The translations under genes and the position numbers were made by a program. 64,000 nucleotides of DNA from an uncultured Pseudomonadales bacterium. Lineage in GTDB: Bacteria > Pseudomonadota > Gammaproteobacteria > Pseudomonadales > Azotimanducaceae. Each line of letters begins with the position of its first letter. Within the stretch, counting starts at the first letter, position 1. This document shows positions 27,836 through 36,574 of this stretch, piece by piece. The stretch spans positions 3,890,291 to 3,954,290 of the forward strand of contig OY282460.1 of the NCBI GenBank assembly GCA_958296295.1, given 5' to 3'. The notes beneath the pieces are model-generated. The model saw only the letters and a program-made list of their open reading frames with translations, had not been told where the DNA came from and did no database searches.

Positions 27836-30800
27836 CCCGCGCATTTAGACTCGGCCCGCCTGAGAGGATCTGAAAAAAGCGGACTATCGGAGCGTCGAAG
27901 GCTCTGCGGCGCCAACAACGGCATCCGGAACATCGAGACCAATGCGAATTGCAACGGATGCCGCGACAACGCGCGAATGAAGCGGCGGGCGCACAACGCG
28001 CGCGTTCCAAGTACCACTGCTATCGTGCCGCCTTCACCGCTATTCCGTTCCAGCCAACCCCCGGTTTGGAAACCCCAAGAAGCAGATATACCAAGCATCA
28101 CAGCGAGAGCTGTCGGGGCTTGCACAACGGAGAACCGGAAGAGTGCGACTTTTCTTGGCCGCGTCCCCTTGCCCCCGCACCATGTCCACCACTGGCGTCG
28201 AGAAGGCCGGCACCTAGTCCGAAGGCATCGGCGCTAGCATCGTCCTAGCAAGTAATTTAGCTTGAAAACAAGCACCTTCTATAGACTAGGAAATCGACAT
28301 CTAAACCGCCGGCACCTGTTCTGACAGCAGGTGGCTTGAACCACGAAGGGGTGTCCGTAAGCGGAACACGGCGCGCGCGGAAAAGTCCCGCATCAATCGA
28401 AATCACCGATCGACAACGGGGAGCATGGCTTCGGCGCAGCGGAAGTCAACGAGCCCCTGACCGAATTCACGGTCAACCCCGGGCTCCCCGATATCCGTCG
28501 CGCACGACTTTAGCGCGTGCACCACATCCTCCGCATCCTCGTAGGTCTGGAAGAGGTGAAACACCGCCGCACTGAGTGCCGGTGCCGATGCCGAGGTAAT
28601 CCTCGACTGCTCCACCGCGAAGCACTGCTCCCTGGTGTCGCCGCACATCATGACACCGGTATCCGGCACAATCGTGCCGTCCTGTCTGCGCACCGCCGCG
28701 GTCGCCATCAGCACCTTACCGGTCCTGACCGCATCCATCGTTGCGGTATACTGCCACCGCCGATTGGCACCATCACAGGTGAAGTACGAATGGTCAGGAC
28801 GCCACAGGTCCCGATCCGGATTACCCGGCGGATCGCACTGATTCACGCTATGGTGGTTCACATTACCGGCACTCGCCACAAATATGATATTGTGTGCGGG
28901 GAGGTGCTCCACACTTGATCGGCTAAAGGCGGGCAGTACCGACCGGTTCACCACCAGGGTTTCGGCGCGCAGGGCGGCGTTGTCCGGATGGGTCAGGAAG
29001 CCGTACGGACCGAGTACGCGCCAGTTCGTGATCCCCGGACCGTGCACATGGATGTTCGCTTTCGGCACCCCCTGCTCCTTCATGCTCACATACACCGTCC
29101 GCTGGGCATGGCTGCCCTCAAACGCTTCACCGTCATCCAACTCCGAGATCACCAGTTTGTAGCGGTGTTCGTCATCGTCGGTGATACGATCGATGAGGTC
29201 GCGCATGCCGGCGAAGGACAGGGTGTTGGTTACCGTGATCGGCTCGGTGTGGGTGGCTTCCGCGCCGTAGCGGTCGGTAACGGTCAGGGTGACCGGGTAG
29301 GTCGTCGTGGCGGGGTAGCGACCTTCGTAGCCGTGGCGAGCGCCCCGGGTACGCCCGAAGAACCAGTCAAGGTCATAGACAAACAGGGGGGTCGGACCGG
29401 TGCCGGTCGTGGTGTCAACCCGCAGGCTGTCCTCCCCGAAGTCCCAGGCGTAGTCCGTGAGGTCTCCTTTGGACGCGGTGGCGTCAAAGCGGATGCCGAA
29501 CGGGATGCCGTCGTCCTCCTCGTAGGTGAACAATGCTTCCACCGGTCTGGCGATGACCCGAATGCCTGCCGGTGTGTAGGAGAGGTTGGTGAGGTGCCCG
29601 GTTGTTGTCTGTATGAGGGACAGCAGGATGACGGGATTGGTCGCGGTGACCATGAGCCGCCACTTACCGCTGCCGTCGCCGAGTCCCAGATCCTCCAGCC
29701 GTTTGGCGGTGAAGGTTTTCACTTCATTGCCCCGCAGGGTGATGCGGACTGTGCTGTCGCCTTCTCTGCCTCTATCGTCAAAGCCGCGGACAGTGACCGT
29801 GGTCACGGCACCCGTGGTGTTGACTATTCGCAAACTGCTCTCCCGGTCGGTGTTGCTGCCCGGGTTGAGTATGGGCACCTGGTGCGTCCGTCCCGCATCG
29901 CCCACGATATCGTGGAGTGCGGTGAGAAAGCCGTCATTGGTGCGCATGTAGGCGAGTACCTGTAGGTCCAGATCGCCGGAGACCGTCAGCCGCCAGTGAC
30001 CGGTACCGTCGCCGACACCGGTGACACCTTTGGCGACACTGCCGTTTTCCAGATCATTGGAGTTGAACTGCCGCACCTGATTGGCGCCGATGGGGATGGT
30101 GAACGAGCCCCGTTCGGTGCCCGAGTCATCCCTGGCGCGTACCGTCACGGTACCCGCTTCTGGTGAGCGGTTGATGATCCGTGCGAAACTCTGCCTGAAC
30201 CGCGAGACCGCGGTGAACAGCGGAATCGTGGTGCCTTCCGGTGCCGATGAGAGGTTCGTGAGGTAGCCGACCTTGGTGCTCATGAGGGACATGACGACAA
30301 TGGACTCCGGTGCCGTGACGAGCAATCGCCACTTACCGCTTCCGTTGCCGAGTCCTCCGTTCTCCAGGTCTTTCGCACTCAGGGTGCGTGCACCGTTGGG
30401 GCGGAGGGATACCGTCACGGGACGGTCTCCCGCTGCGCCCTGATCGTCAGTACCCCGCACGGTTACCGTGATAGTCCGCCCCGACCGATTGATCAGCCGG
30501 AGCATACTCTCCTGGTTCACGTTTGAGGCGGGATTGAAGGTCATGACCCGGTGGACTCCGTCAGGGCCTCGTGCCACGGTGTTGTTCATCGCGGTGAGAA
30601 AGCCGTCATCGGTGCGCAGGTACGCGGTGACCGCGATCGGCAGCGCACTGTCCAGTGCGAGCTGCCAGTCACCGGTGCCGTTGCCGATACCGGTGATGCC
30701 TTTCACGGCATTGCCGTTCTCCAGGTCGTCTGAGTTGAAGTGGTACACCGCGGATGCGGCGATGCGGAACGAACTCCGGTGCAGGACACCGGCATCGTCA

Positions 30801-31089
30801 CGGGCACGGATCGTGACCGTACCGTCTCGGTGTGCGAGATTCACGACCCGCGTGAATCCCTGTCGGATACCGTCATTCGCGGGAGCGAACAGCGGTACCG
30901 TCTGTGTTTCGCCGACTGCGAATGTCGCGGTCAGCAGGAAAACAGGCAGGATGCCTGCTGCTCGTCTGTGCATGGGTTGGCTCATCTTGTTCCGCGCCCC
31001 TTGTTGTCGGCCCTTGGCGGAGCGCGTTGTCCCGGCGGCCGCAACGCCTTCGACAGCCGCGCATCATACCGAAGCGGCTGGTCGCGCCC
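27729..31089. repeat. Duplicated block, copy A (3.36 kb)
   Basis: Matches 33330-36574. Right end: the shared sequence stops after CTGGTCGCGCCC at 31078-31089. Left end: similarity begins at GCGAAGA (27729) inside the 3' end of the methyltransferase gene. The coding part is close to identical over its N-terminal half. The 567 bp between the methyltransferase and the copy A gene (27836-28402) hold only a diverged version of the non-coding left arm (perhaps three-quarters identical), and no gene that I recognise. Confidence 0.85.
28403..30985 (-). CDS. Secreted multidomain protein: four repeat modules, PKD, subtilase-like C-terminus (copy A)
   Basis: An 860-residue protein. Residues 1-25 form a signal peptide (MHRRAAGILPVFLLTATFAVG). 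Four related modules follow (about 29-137, 147-248, 252-361, 369-470), each with a strand-rich core, a DLENG or RLEDLG turn, a G-x-GTG-x-W or GSGKW motif and a DGFLT or GYLTNLS end. Then comes a PKD domain (about 481-587; DYAWDFGEDS, YPVTLTVTDRYG). The C-terminal part resembles a subtilase: EGSH (623-626) for the His motif, FVASAGN (702-708) for the oxyanion Asn, and ITSASAP (796-802) for the Ser. The Asp motif is not clear. No anchor or autotransporter barrel is seen. The modules match no family I can name. Confidence 0.75.
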   Translation of the reverse strand: MSQPMHRRAAGILPVFLLTATFAVGETQTVPLFAPANDGIRQGFTRVVNLAHRDGTVTIRARDDAGVLHRSSFRIAASAVYHFNSDDLENGNAVKGITGIGNGTGDWQLALDSALPIAVTAYLRTDDGFLTAMNNTVARGPDGVHRVMTFNPASNVNQESMLRLINRSGRTITVTVRGTDDQGAAGDRPVTVSLRPNGARTLSAKDLENGGLGNGSGKWRLLVTAPESIVVMSLMSTKVGYLTNLSSAPEGTTIPLFTAVSRFRQSFARIINRSPEAGTVTVRARDDSGTERGSFTIPIGANQVRQFNSNDLENGSVAKGVTGVGDGTGHWRLTVSGDLDLQVLAYMRTNDGFLTALHDIVGDAGRTHQVPILNPGSNTDRESSLRIVNTTGAVTTVTVRGFDDRGREGDSTVRITLRGNEVKTFTAKRLEDLGLGDGSGKWRLMVTATNPVILLSLIQTTTGHLTNLSYTPAGIRVIARPVEALFTYEEDDGIPFGIRFDATASKGDLTDYAWDFGEDSLRVDTTTGTGPTPLFVYDLDWFFGRTRGARHGYEGRYPATTTYPVTLTVTDRYGAEATHTEPITVTNTLSFAGMRDLIDRITDDDEHRYKLVISELDDGEAFEGSHAQRTVYVSMKEQGVPKANIHVHGPGITNWRVLGPYGFLTHPDNAALRAETLVVNRSVLPAFSRSSVEHLPAHNIIFVASAGNVNHHSVNQCDPPGNPDRDLWRPDHSYFTCDGANRRWQYTATMDAVRTGKVLMATAAVRRQDGTIVPDTGVMMCGDTREQCFAVEQSRITSASAPALSAAVFHLFQTYEDAEDVVHALKSCATDIGEPGVDREFGQGLVDFRCAEAMLPVVDR

Positions 31090-31091
31090 GC
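31063..31091 (-). promoter_or_regulatory. Candidate promoter of copy A (poor -35)
   Basis: TATGAT (-10) at 31063-31068, 78 nt before the start codon. The hexamer 17 nt upstream is GCGGGC, a poor -35, because the duplicated block ends inside it. Compare the copy B promoter, where this hexamer is TTGGGC. Confidence 0.4.
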
Positions 31092-31284
31092 CCCGCCGCG
31101 CCGATTCCATGACGTCGACGACCTGCCGGACGCGGCCGCGCCCGCCATCGCCGACTACTCGGACGACGAGGCCATCCGAGCCGGCTTGACCGCTGGCGCA
31201 CGAGAACGTCGCACGCGCGTTGCCTGACGCGGCCTTACACTATGCTGTCATACTATCTGTTGCCTTAACTTGAGAGAGACGGAC

Positions 31285-31500
31285 ATGGCTCAATCCTCTT
31301 GGACCGCCGTGGTAGGCCAAGACGCTGGCTGGTGGATCGGCTGGATCGCCGAAGTCCCCGGAGTGAACGCTCAGGAGCGCACCCGGGAGGCGCTTCTCGA
31401 CACCTTGGCCGATGTCCTTAGAGAAGCCCTTGAGTTGAACCGGCAAGACGCGCTTGCGCAAGCGGAAAAATCGTACGAAGAGGTCGCGGTCGCAATCTGA
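31285..31500 (+). CDS. hicB: HicB-like antitoxin
   Basis: A 71-residue protein with the partial RNase-H-like fold of HicB antitoxins: WTAVVGQDAGWWIGWIAEVPGVNAQERTREALLDTLADVLREAL. It has no added DNA-binding domain. GAGAGAC lies 6-12 nt before the ATG. In a standard pair, hicA lies next to hicB on the same strand. Here the only hicA-like gene is on the opposite strand, ending 9 nt away. The 299 bp upstream contain the right end of duplicated block A (to 31089) and, after it, an open stretch with no recognisable gene. Confidence 0.75.
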   Translation: MAQSSWTAVVGQDAGWWIGWIAEVPGVNAQERTREALLDTLADVLREALELNRQDALAQAEKSYEEVAVAI

Positions 31501-31508
31501 CGCGCCGC

Positions 31509-31691
31509 TCAAGGGGACGCCAATCCCAAGTCGCGGCAGATCTTCTTCGCCAGAACGTCGGGGACCTCTGTGTGGCGAGGCACCGAAGTGCGCTCTCCGG
31601 TATGTTCGTTCACCCACCACTCGTGCTTCCCTTGCCGCAATCGGACGCACCCGTGTCTGCGCAAGTGCTTGATCAAGGCCTGTTTCTTCAC
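31509..31691 (-). CDS. hicA: HicA-like mRNA interferase toxin
   Basis: A 60-residue protein beginning at GTG 31691: KKQALIKHLRRHGCVRLRQG, then HEWWVNEHTGERTSVPRHTEVPDVLAKKICRDLG. This is the double-stranded-RNA-binding-like fold of HicA toxins; the catalytic His normally in the G-S-H motif lies at KHEWW. The start codon lies in the stop of a short upstream frame (GTGA), and there is no separate ribosome site. It converges on hicB (tail to tail, 8 nt apart), which is not the usual operon, so it may lack its own antitoxin control. Confidence 0.7.
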   Translation of the reverse strand: MKKQALIKHLRRHGCVRLRQGKHEWWVNEHTGERTSVPRHTEVPDVLAKKICRDLGLASP

Positions 31692-31746
31692 GGCGATGGT
31701 TCGTAATCCACGGCACGAGTGCGAGCCCAATCCACCAGCCGGTTGA

Positions 31747-31781
31747 TTTCGCCGGCCGCGATCGCCGCGGTCAGCAGGAAA
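31747..31781 (-). other. 35-bp fragment of the signal-peptide region of the duplicated gene
   Basis: Matches 36392-36426 of copy B at 33 of 35 positions; in the gene's frame it would encode FLLTAAIAAGE (FLLTAAIAVGE in copy B). It sits between the two copies in the same orientation, in a short frame whose stop overlaps the hicA start. It could be the trace of a third copy or of a recombination event. Confidence 0.6.
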
Positions 31782-31849
31782 CGTGGCGACAAGGCCTACG
31801 AGGGCGACGAGACGCGCGGCCTGGTGGATGAGGTAGGCGGCAACTTCCG

Positions 31850-32013
31850 GTGCTGACAGCGCTCGCAACAGTGGCGTTGATCGCATGCAACATATGGATG
31901 GGACGCAAGATACGCCAACAGACGCAAGCCGTGAGTCGAGCAAGCGAGGAGGCGATCTGGGCCAATAAGGAAATTACTACGCGCGGATGTTGGAGAGGAA
32001 CGGAGCGGCCTGA
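31850..32013 (+). pseudogene. 5' fragment of a small membrane-protein gene
   Basis: From GTG 31850 the frame reads VLTALATVALIACNIWMGRK, one membrane segment, then a charged helix (QTQAVSRASEEAIWANKEIT). After about 50 residues it runs into sequence antisense to the esterase gene, so the 3' part seems to be lost. No family recognised. Together with the fragment at 31747-31781 this accounts for the 322 bp between hicA and the esterase gene. Confidence 0.25.
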
Positions 32014-32838
32014 TCAACCCTCGGCCGGCGTCAGATGCGCTTGGAAGAACTTCACCGTTGCCTCGCGCGCCACCTGCTGGGCCACACCCCGAAAACCATG
32101 CGCGGCGCCCTCCATCACAAACAGCTCGTTGGCGACGCCCACCTCGTCGAGCGCCGCGTGCAGCCGCTCGCTGTGGCTGATCGACACCAGCTCGTCCTTG
32201 TCGCCATGGATCAGCAGCACGGGCGGGTCGTCGGCGCTCGCGAAGTTGATGGGCGAGACATCCGCGGCCAGTTCGGGGCTGAAGTCCAACGCCGGAAAGC
32301 GCTCGCTCGGCCCCACGACGTCCGAGAGATCGACGGGCGGGAAGTAGGCAACCACGGCCTGCACGCGATTCTCGCCCTGCGGGTCGAGGCCCAGCATCAA
32401 GGACAGATGCCCGCCGGCGCTGCCGCCGTGGACGCCAAGGCGATTCGGGTCGAGGCCGAATCGCGCCGCGCTGGAGCGCACATGCTCTAGAGCCAAGCGC
32501 ACGTCGGCCACCGCGTCCGGCACCTTGAAGCGCGGCGCGCTGCCGTGATGCACGGCCACCACCGCGAACCCCGCATCCAGCAGATGCGAGAACCACGGCA
32601 AGCGCTGCTGTGGGGGCTGCCAGCGCGAAAACCAGCCGCCGCTGACCATGAACAGCACGGTGGCGCCGTTGTGTTCTTCCGGCTTGAACAGGTCGTAAAC
32701 CAACGCCATGCCGTCCTTGTGGCCGTAGATCACATCGGCCGTGATCGCCGGTTCAGCGGCAGCGGAAGAGCAGGCGAGCGACAGCGTTAGCGCCAACGCC
32801 GGAAGCCGGGGCAGGCGGCGGAGTGGAATCAGTTGCAT
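32014..32838 (-). CDS. Exported alpha/beta-hydrolase (esterase, BD-FAE-like)
   Basis: A 274-residue hydrolase with a signal peptide (residues 1-28, ending SSAAA). The oxyanion region is VLFMVSGGWFSRW, and the nucleophile elbow is GVHGGSAGGHLSL (Ser of G-G-S-A-G). The acid and His are in LLIHGDKDELV and GAAHGFRG. The order fits the short carbohydrate/feruloyl-esterase-like family. It is likely periplasmic. It is monocistronic, with a damaged tRNA gene upstream and broken ORFs downstream. Confidence 0.85.
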   Translation of the reverse strand: MQLIPLRRLPRLPALALTLSLACSSAAAEPAITADVIYGHKDGMALVYDLFKPEEHNGATVLFMVSGGWFSRWQPPQQRLPWFSHLLDAGFAVVAVHHGSAPRFKVPDAVADVRLALEHVRSSAARFGLDPNRLGVHGGSAGGHLSLMLGLDPQGENRVQAVVAYFPPVDLSDVVGPSERFPALDFSPELAADVSPINFASADDPPVLLIHGDKDELVSISHSERLHAALDEVGVANELFVMEGAAHGFRGVAQQVAREATVKFFQAHLTPAEG

Positions 32839-32895
32839 GGGGGCCTTTCAAGCGGGTACTCGCGGCGATCATAGCCCAAGCCCGCATCGCCTCAT

Positions 32896-32972
32896 TGGCG
32901 CTCCGACCAAGATTCGAACTTGGGACCTGCCGCTTAGGAGGCGGCCGCGCTATCCAGCTGTGCCACCGGTTG
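32896..32972 (-). tRNA. tRNA-Arg (anticodon CCT), acceptor stem damaged
   Basis: 77 nt reading CTCCTAA in the anticodon loop (anticodon CCT), with a perfect 5-bp anticodon stem, a D-arm with AGCTGGATAG, a perfect T-arm (CCAAG, TTCGAAT, CTTGG), discriminator G and an encoded CCA. The 3' acceptor strand is TCGGAGC, but the 5' strand is CAACCGG instead of the expected GCTCCGA, so positions 1-3 do not pair. Either the 5' end has been replaced, for instance by recombination at this tRNA, or it is a pseudogene. Confidence 0.75.
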
Positions 32973-33329
32973 GCTGGACGCGACCGGGCCCGCGGCGGGC
33001 AAGGCCGGCCAATGCGCGCCGACGGCCACGGTGACCACCTTGGGGATCTGCCGGCGGCTATCGAGGCGCTCGGCTGAGCAAGGCCGGTCGTCGCTCGAAC
33101 GGCTGCACGGCGGGCCGCCGCGGCGGCCAGTGCCGCAGGCGCCCGCCCGCACCACCTCCAACTGCCGATCCCGCGCGCCTGTCCGCCATTTTCCCGAACC
33201 TGTTGGATCGACAGCAATAGCCGGTGGACTCCTGCTTGGTCGGAACCGCATCAACGAAAAACGGACTCCTGCCATCAAGATACTTGCGCGTTTTCACAAA
33301 ACGCGGTGTGCGGGAGAGTACACACTTCT
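32973..33329. other. Gene-free stretch between tRNA and duplicated block B
   Basis: 357 bp upstream of the tRNA gene. I see no gene with convincing codon use. A minus-strand frame at 33170-33297 (KTRKYLDGRSPFFVDAVPT...) could be a peptide or a dispersed repeat, but nothing supports either. Confidence 0.3.
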
Positions 33330-36300
33330 GCGAAGATCAAGTTGTCGAAATGGAAAAGGCCGGAAGCGAAGCCGAAACTTCGAACGGCTAGCCGAGTTCG
33401 GCACGCCGCCCCTGGTGGCGAAAGCGTCCGTGCCATCGAGCCGCGCATTTCGACCCGAGCCGCCTGATGCGAGAGCTGGAAGAACCGAACAACCGTAGCA
33501 AAGCCATGCCCGCCGCGACAACGCGCGGATGAAGCGGGTGTGCGCGAGCGTGCGTTCCAAATCCCAAGACCATCGCGCGCGCTTTACCACAGATGCAGCT
33601 TCCGCTGACGCCGATTTGGAAACTCGGAGAATCCAGAATACCGGGGCGAAAAAACAACGTCCGTCACGACATTGCCCAACGAGGATACCCGGAAGAACGC
33701 GGCGTTTGCCGGCTGCGCAACTTGCGCTCGCACCACATCCAACATTGATGTCGAGAAGGCCGGCACTGGTCTGAAGGCTTCGGCGCGGCATCGTCCCAAC
33801 AAGCATTTTCGCTGGAAAATCCGCACCTTCGACAGGCTGGGAAACCGGTGCCTAAACGCCGGCACCTTGTTTGACGGCAAGGGCCAACGGAAATCACCGA
33901 TCGACAACCGACCGCATGGCTTCGGCGCAGCGGAAGTCAACGAGCCCCTGACCGAATTCACGGTCAACCCCGGGCTCCCCGATATCCGTCGCGCACGACT
34001 TTAGCGCGTGCACCACATCCTCCGCATCCTCGTAGGTCTGGAAGAGGTGGAACACCGCCGCGCTGAGTGCCGGTGCCGATGCCGAGGTAATCCTCGACTG
34101 CTCCACCGCGAAGCACTGCTCCCTGGTGTCGCCGCACATCATGACACCGGTATCCGGCACGACCGTGCCGTCCTGTCTGCGCACCGCCGCGGTCGCCATC
34201 AGCACCTTGCCGGTTCTGACTGCGCCCATGGTGTCGATATAGACGGGACTGCGATCCCTCCCCTCACAGGAGAAGTACGGATGGTCAGACCGCCAGAAAT
34301 CACGGATGCGCGGGTCGGTCGGACCGCACGCCGCGATGTCGGGATCAAGGTTGCCCGCACTCGCCACCCATATGATATTGTGCGCAGGGATGTGCGGTAC
34401 ACTCAATCGGTTAAAGGCGGGCAGTACCGACAGATTCACCACCAGGGTCTCGGCGCGCAGGGCGGCGTTGTCCGGGTGGGTCAGGATGCCGAACGAACCG
34501 AGTGCGCGCGGGTTCGTGATCCCCGGACCGTGCACCACGATACTCGCCGCGGGTACTCCCTCCTCCTTCATGTTCACATACACCGTCTGTTGGGCATGGC
34601 TGCCCTCGAACGCCTCGCCGATACCCAACTCCGAGATAATGAGTTTCCCGCGGTGCCCGCCGTCGGTGATACGACCGATGAGGTCGCGCATGCCGGCGAA
34701 GGACAGGGTGTTGGTTACCGTGATTGTCTCGGCATGGGTGTCTGTGGCGCCGTAGCGGTCGGTAACGGTCAGGGTGACCGGGTAGGTCGTCGTGGCGGGG
34801 TAGCGACCCTCGTAGCCGAGGTGGTCACCCCGGGTACGCCCGAAGAACCAGGTACTGTCGTAGACAAACAGGGGGGTCGGACCGGTGCCGGTCGTGGTGT
34901 CAACCCGCAGACTGTTCTCCCCGAAGTCCCAGGTATAGTCCGTGAGGTCTCCTTTGGACGCGGTGGCATCAAAGCGGATGCCGAACGGGATGCCGTCGTC
35001 CTCCTCGTAGGTGAACGATGCTTCCACAGGTCTGGCGATGACCCGAATGCCTGCCGGTGTGTAGGAGAGGTTGGTGAGGTGCCCGGTTGTTGTCTGTATG
35101 AGGGACAGCAGGATGACGGGATTGGTCGCGGTGACCATGAGCCGCCACTTACCGCTGCCGTCGCCGAGTCCCAGATCTTCCAGCCGTTTGGCGGTGAAGG
35201 TTTTCACTTCATTGCCCCGCAGGGTGATGCGGACTGTACTGTCGCCTTCTCTGCCTCTATCGTCAAAGCCGCGGACGGTGACCGTGGTCACGGCACCCGT
35301 GGTGTTGACGATTCGCAAACTGCTCTCCCGATCGGTATTGCTGCCCGGGTTGAGTATGGGCACCTGGTGCGTCCGTCCCGCATCGCCCACGATATCGTGG
35401 AGTGCGGTGAGAAAGCCGTCATTGGTGCGCATGTAGGCGAGTACCTGTAGGTCCAGATCGCCGGAGACCGTCAGCCGCCAGTGACCGGTACCGTCGCCGA
35501 CACCGGTGACACCTTTGGCGACACTGCCGTTTTCCAGATCATCGGAGTTGAAGTGCCGCACCTGATTGGCGCCGATGGGGATGGTGAACGAGCCCCGTTC
35601 GGTGCCCGAGTCATCCCTGGCGCGTACCGTCACGGTACCCGCTTCCGGTGAGCGGTTGATGATCCGCGCGAAACTCTGCCTGAACCGCGAGACCGCGGTG
35701 AACAGCGGAATCGTGGTGCCTTCCGGTGCCGATGAGAGGTTCGTGAGGTAGCCGACCTTGGTGCTCATGAGGGACATGACGACAATGGATTCCGGTGCCG
35801 TGACGAGCAATCGCCACTTACCGCTTCCGTTGCCGAGTCCTCCGTTCTCCAGGTCTTTCGCGCTCAGGGTGCGTGCACCGTTGGGGCGGAGGGATACCGT
35901 CACGGGACGGTCTCCCGCTGCGCCCTGATCGTCAGTACCCCGCACGGTTACCGTGATAGTCCGCCCCGACCGATTGATCAGCCGGAGCATACTCTCCTGG
36001 TTCACGTTTGAGGCGGGATTGAAGGTCATGACCCGGTAGACCCCGTCAGGGCCTCGTGCCACGGTGTTGTTCATCGCGGTGAGAAAGCCGTCATCGGTAC
36101 GCAGGTACGCGGTGACCGCAATCGGCAGCGCACTGTCCAGTGCGAGCTGCCAGTCACCGGTGCCGTTGCCGATACCGGTGATACCTTTCACGGCATTGCC
36201 GTTCTCCAGGTCGTCTGAGTTGAAGTGGTACACCGCGGATGCGGCGATGCGGAACGAACTCCGGCGCAGGACACCGGCATCGTCACGGGCACGGATCGTG

Positions 36301-36574
36301 ACCGTACCGTCTCGGTGTGCGAGATTCACGACTCGCGTGAATCCCTGCCGGATACCGTCATTCGCGGGAGCGAACAGCGGTACCGTCTGTGTTTCGCCGA
36401 CCGCGATTGCCGCGGTCAGCAGGAAAACAGGCAGGATGCCTGCTGCTCGTCTGTGCATGGGTTGGCTCATCTTGTTCCGCGCCCCTTGTTGTCGGCCCTT
36501 GGCGGAGCGCGTTGTCCCGGCGGCCGCAACGCCTTCGACAGCCGCGCATCATACCGAAGCGGCTGGTCGCGCCC
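33330..36574. repeat. Duplicated block, copy B (3.25 kb)
   Basis: Second copy of 27729-31089. The shared part starts at GCGAAGA and ends at CTGGTCGCGCCC (36563-36574). 33330-33893 is the diverged non-coding left arm and contains no gene I recognise. The two copies lie 5.5 kb apart in direct orientation, with no transposase or obvious target duplication at their ends. Confidence 0.85.
33894..36470 (-). CDS. Secreted multidomain protein: four repeat modules, PKD, subtilase-like C-terminus (copy B)
   Basis: An 858-residue paralogue of the protein at 28403-30985 with the same layout. Residues 1 to about 500 differ at only a handful of positions (for example RRSS for HRSS, QVRHFNSDD for QVRQFNSND). 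From about 510 to 750 the copies diverge strongly and differ by short indels: here ISELGIGEAFEGSH replaces ISELDDGEAFEGSH, and the segment after WVASAGN is different. The last 100 residues agree again. The His-like EGSH, the ASAGN and the TSASAP motifs are kept. It has a better promoter than copy A. Probably exported; target and activity unknown. Confidence 0.75.
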   Translation of the reverse strand: MSQPMHRRAAGILPVFLLTAAIAVGETQTVPLFAPANDGIRQGFTRVVNLAHRDGTVTIRARDDAGVLRRSSFRIAASAVYHFNSDDLENGNAVKGITGIGNGTGDWQLALDSALPIAVTAYLRTDDGFLTAMNNTVARGPDGVYRVMTFNPASNVNQESMLRLINRSGRTITVTVRGTDDQGAAGDRPVTVSLRPNGARTLSAKDLENGGLGNGSGKWRLLVTAPESIVVMSLMSTKVGYLTNLSSAPEGTTIPLFTAVSRFRQSFARIINRSPEAGTVTVRARDDSGTERGSFTIPIGANQVRHFNSDDLENGSVAKGVTGVGDGTGHWRLTVSGDLDLQVLAYMRTNDGFLTALHDIVGDAGRTHQVPILNPGSNTDRESSLRIVNTTGAVTTVTVRGFDDRGREGDSTVRITLRGNEVKTFTAKRLEDLGLGDGSGKWRLMVTATNPVILLSLIQTTTGHLTNLSYTPAGIRVIARPVEASFTYEEDDGIPFGIRFDATASKGDLTDYTWDFGENSLRVDTTTGTGPTPLFVYDSTWFFGRTRGDHLGYEGRYPATTTYPVTLTVTDRYGATDTHAETITVTNTLSFAGMRDLIGRITDGGHRGKLIISELGIGEAFEGSHAQQTVYVNMKEEGVPAASIVVHGPGITNPRALGSFGILTHPDNAALRAETLVVNLSVLPAFNRLSVPHIPAHNIIWVASAGNLDPDIAACGPTDPRIRDFWRSDHPYFSCEGRDRSPVYIDTMGAVRTGKVLMATAAVRRQDGTVVPDTGVMMCGDTREQCFAVEQSRITSASAPALSAAVFHLFQTYEDAEDVVHALKSCATDIGEPGVDREFGQGLVDFRCAEAMRSVVDR

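Noticed and set aside
26404..27873. Plus-strand frame of 489 codons overlapping the methyltransferase
   Set aside because: It is the +1 shadow of the methyltransferase; Arg/Ala/Gly-rich, no motif.
33058..33297. Minus-strand frame KTRKYLDGRSPFFVDAVPT...
   Set aside because: It has no ribosome site, no family and no conserved neighbour; it may be part of a dispersed repeat.
28403..36470. The two large genes as an assembly duplicate
   Set aside because: The copies differ by many substitutions and indels in the centre and left arm, and have different outer flanks.
27729..36574. Duplicated blocks as a composite transposon
   Set aside because: No transposase, terminal inverted repeats or target duplication is visible at the block ends.
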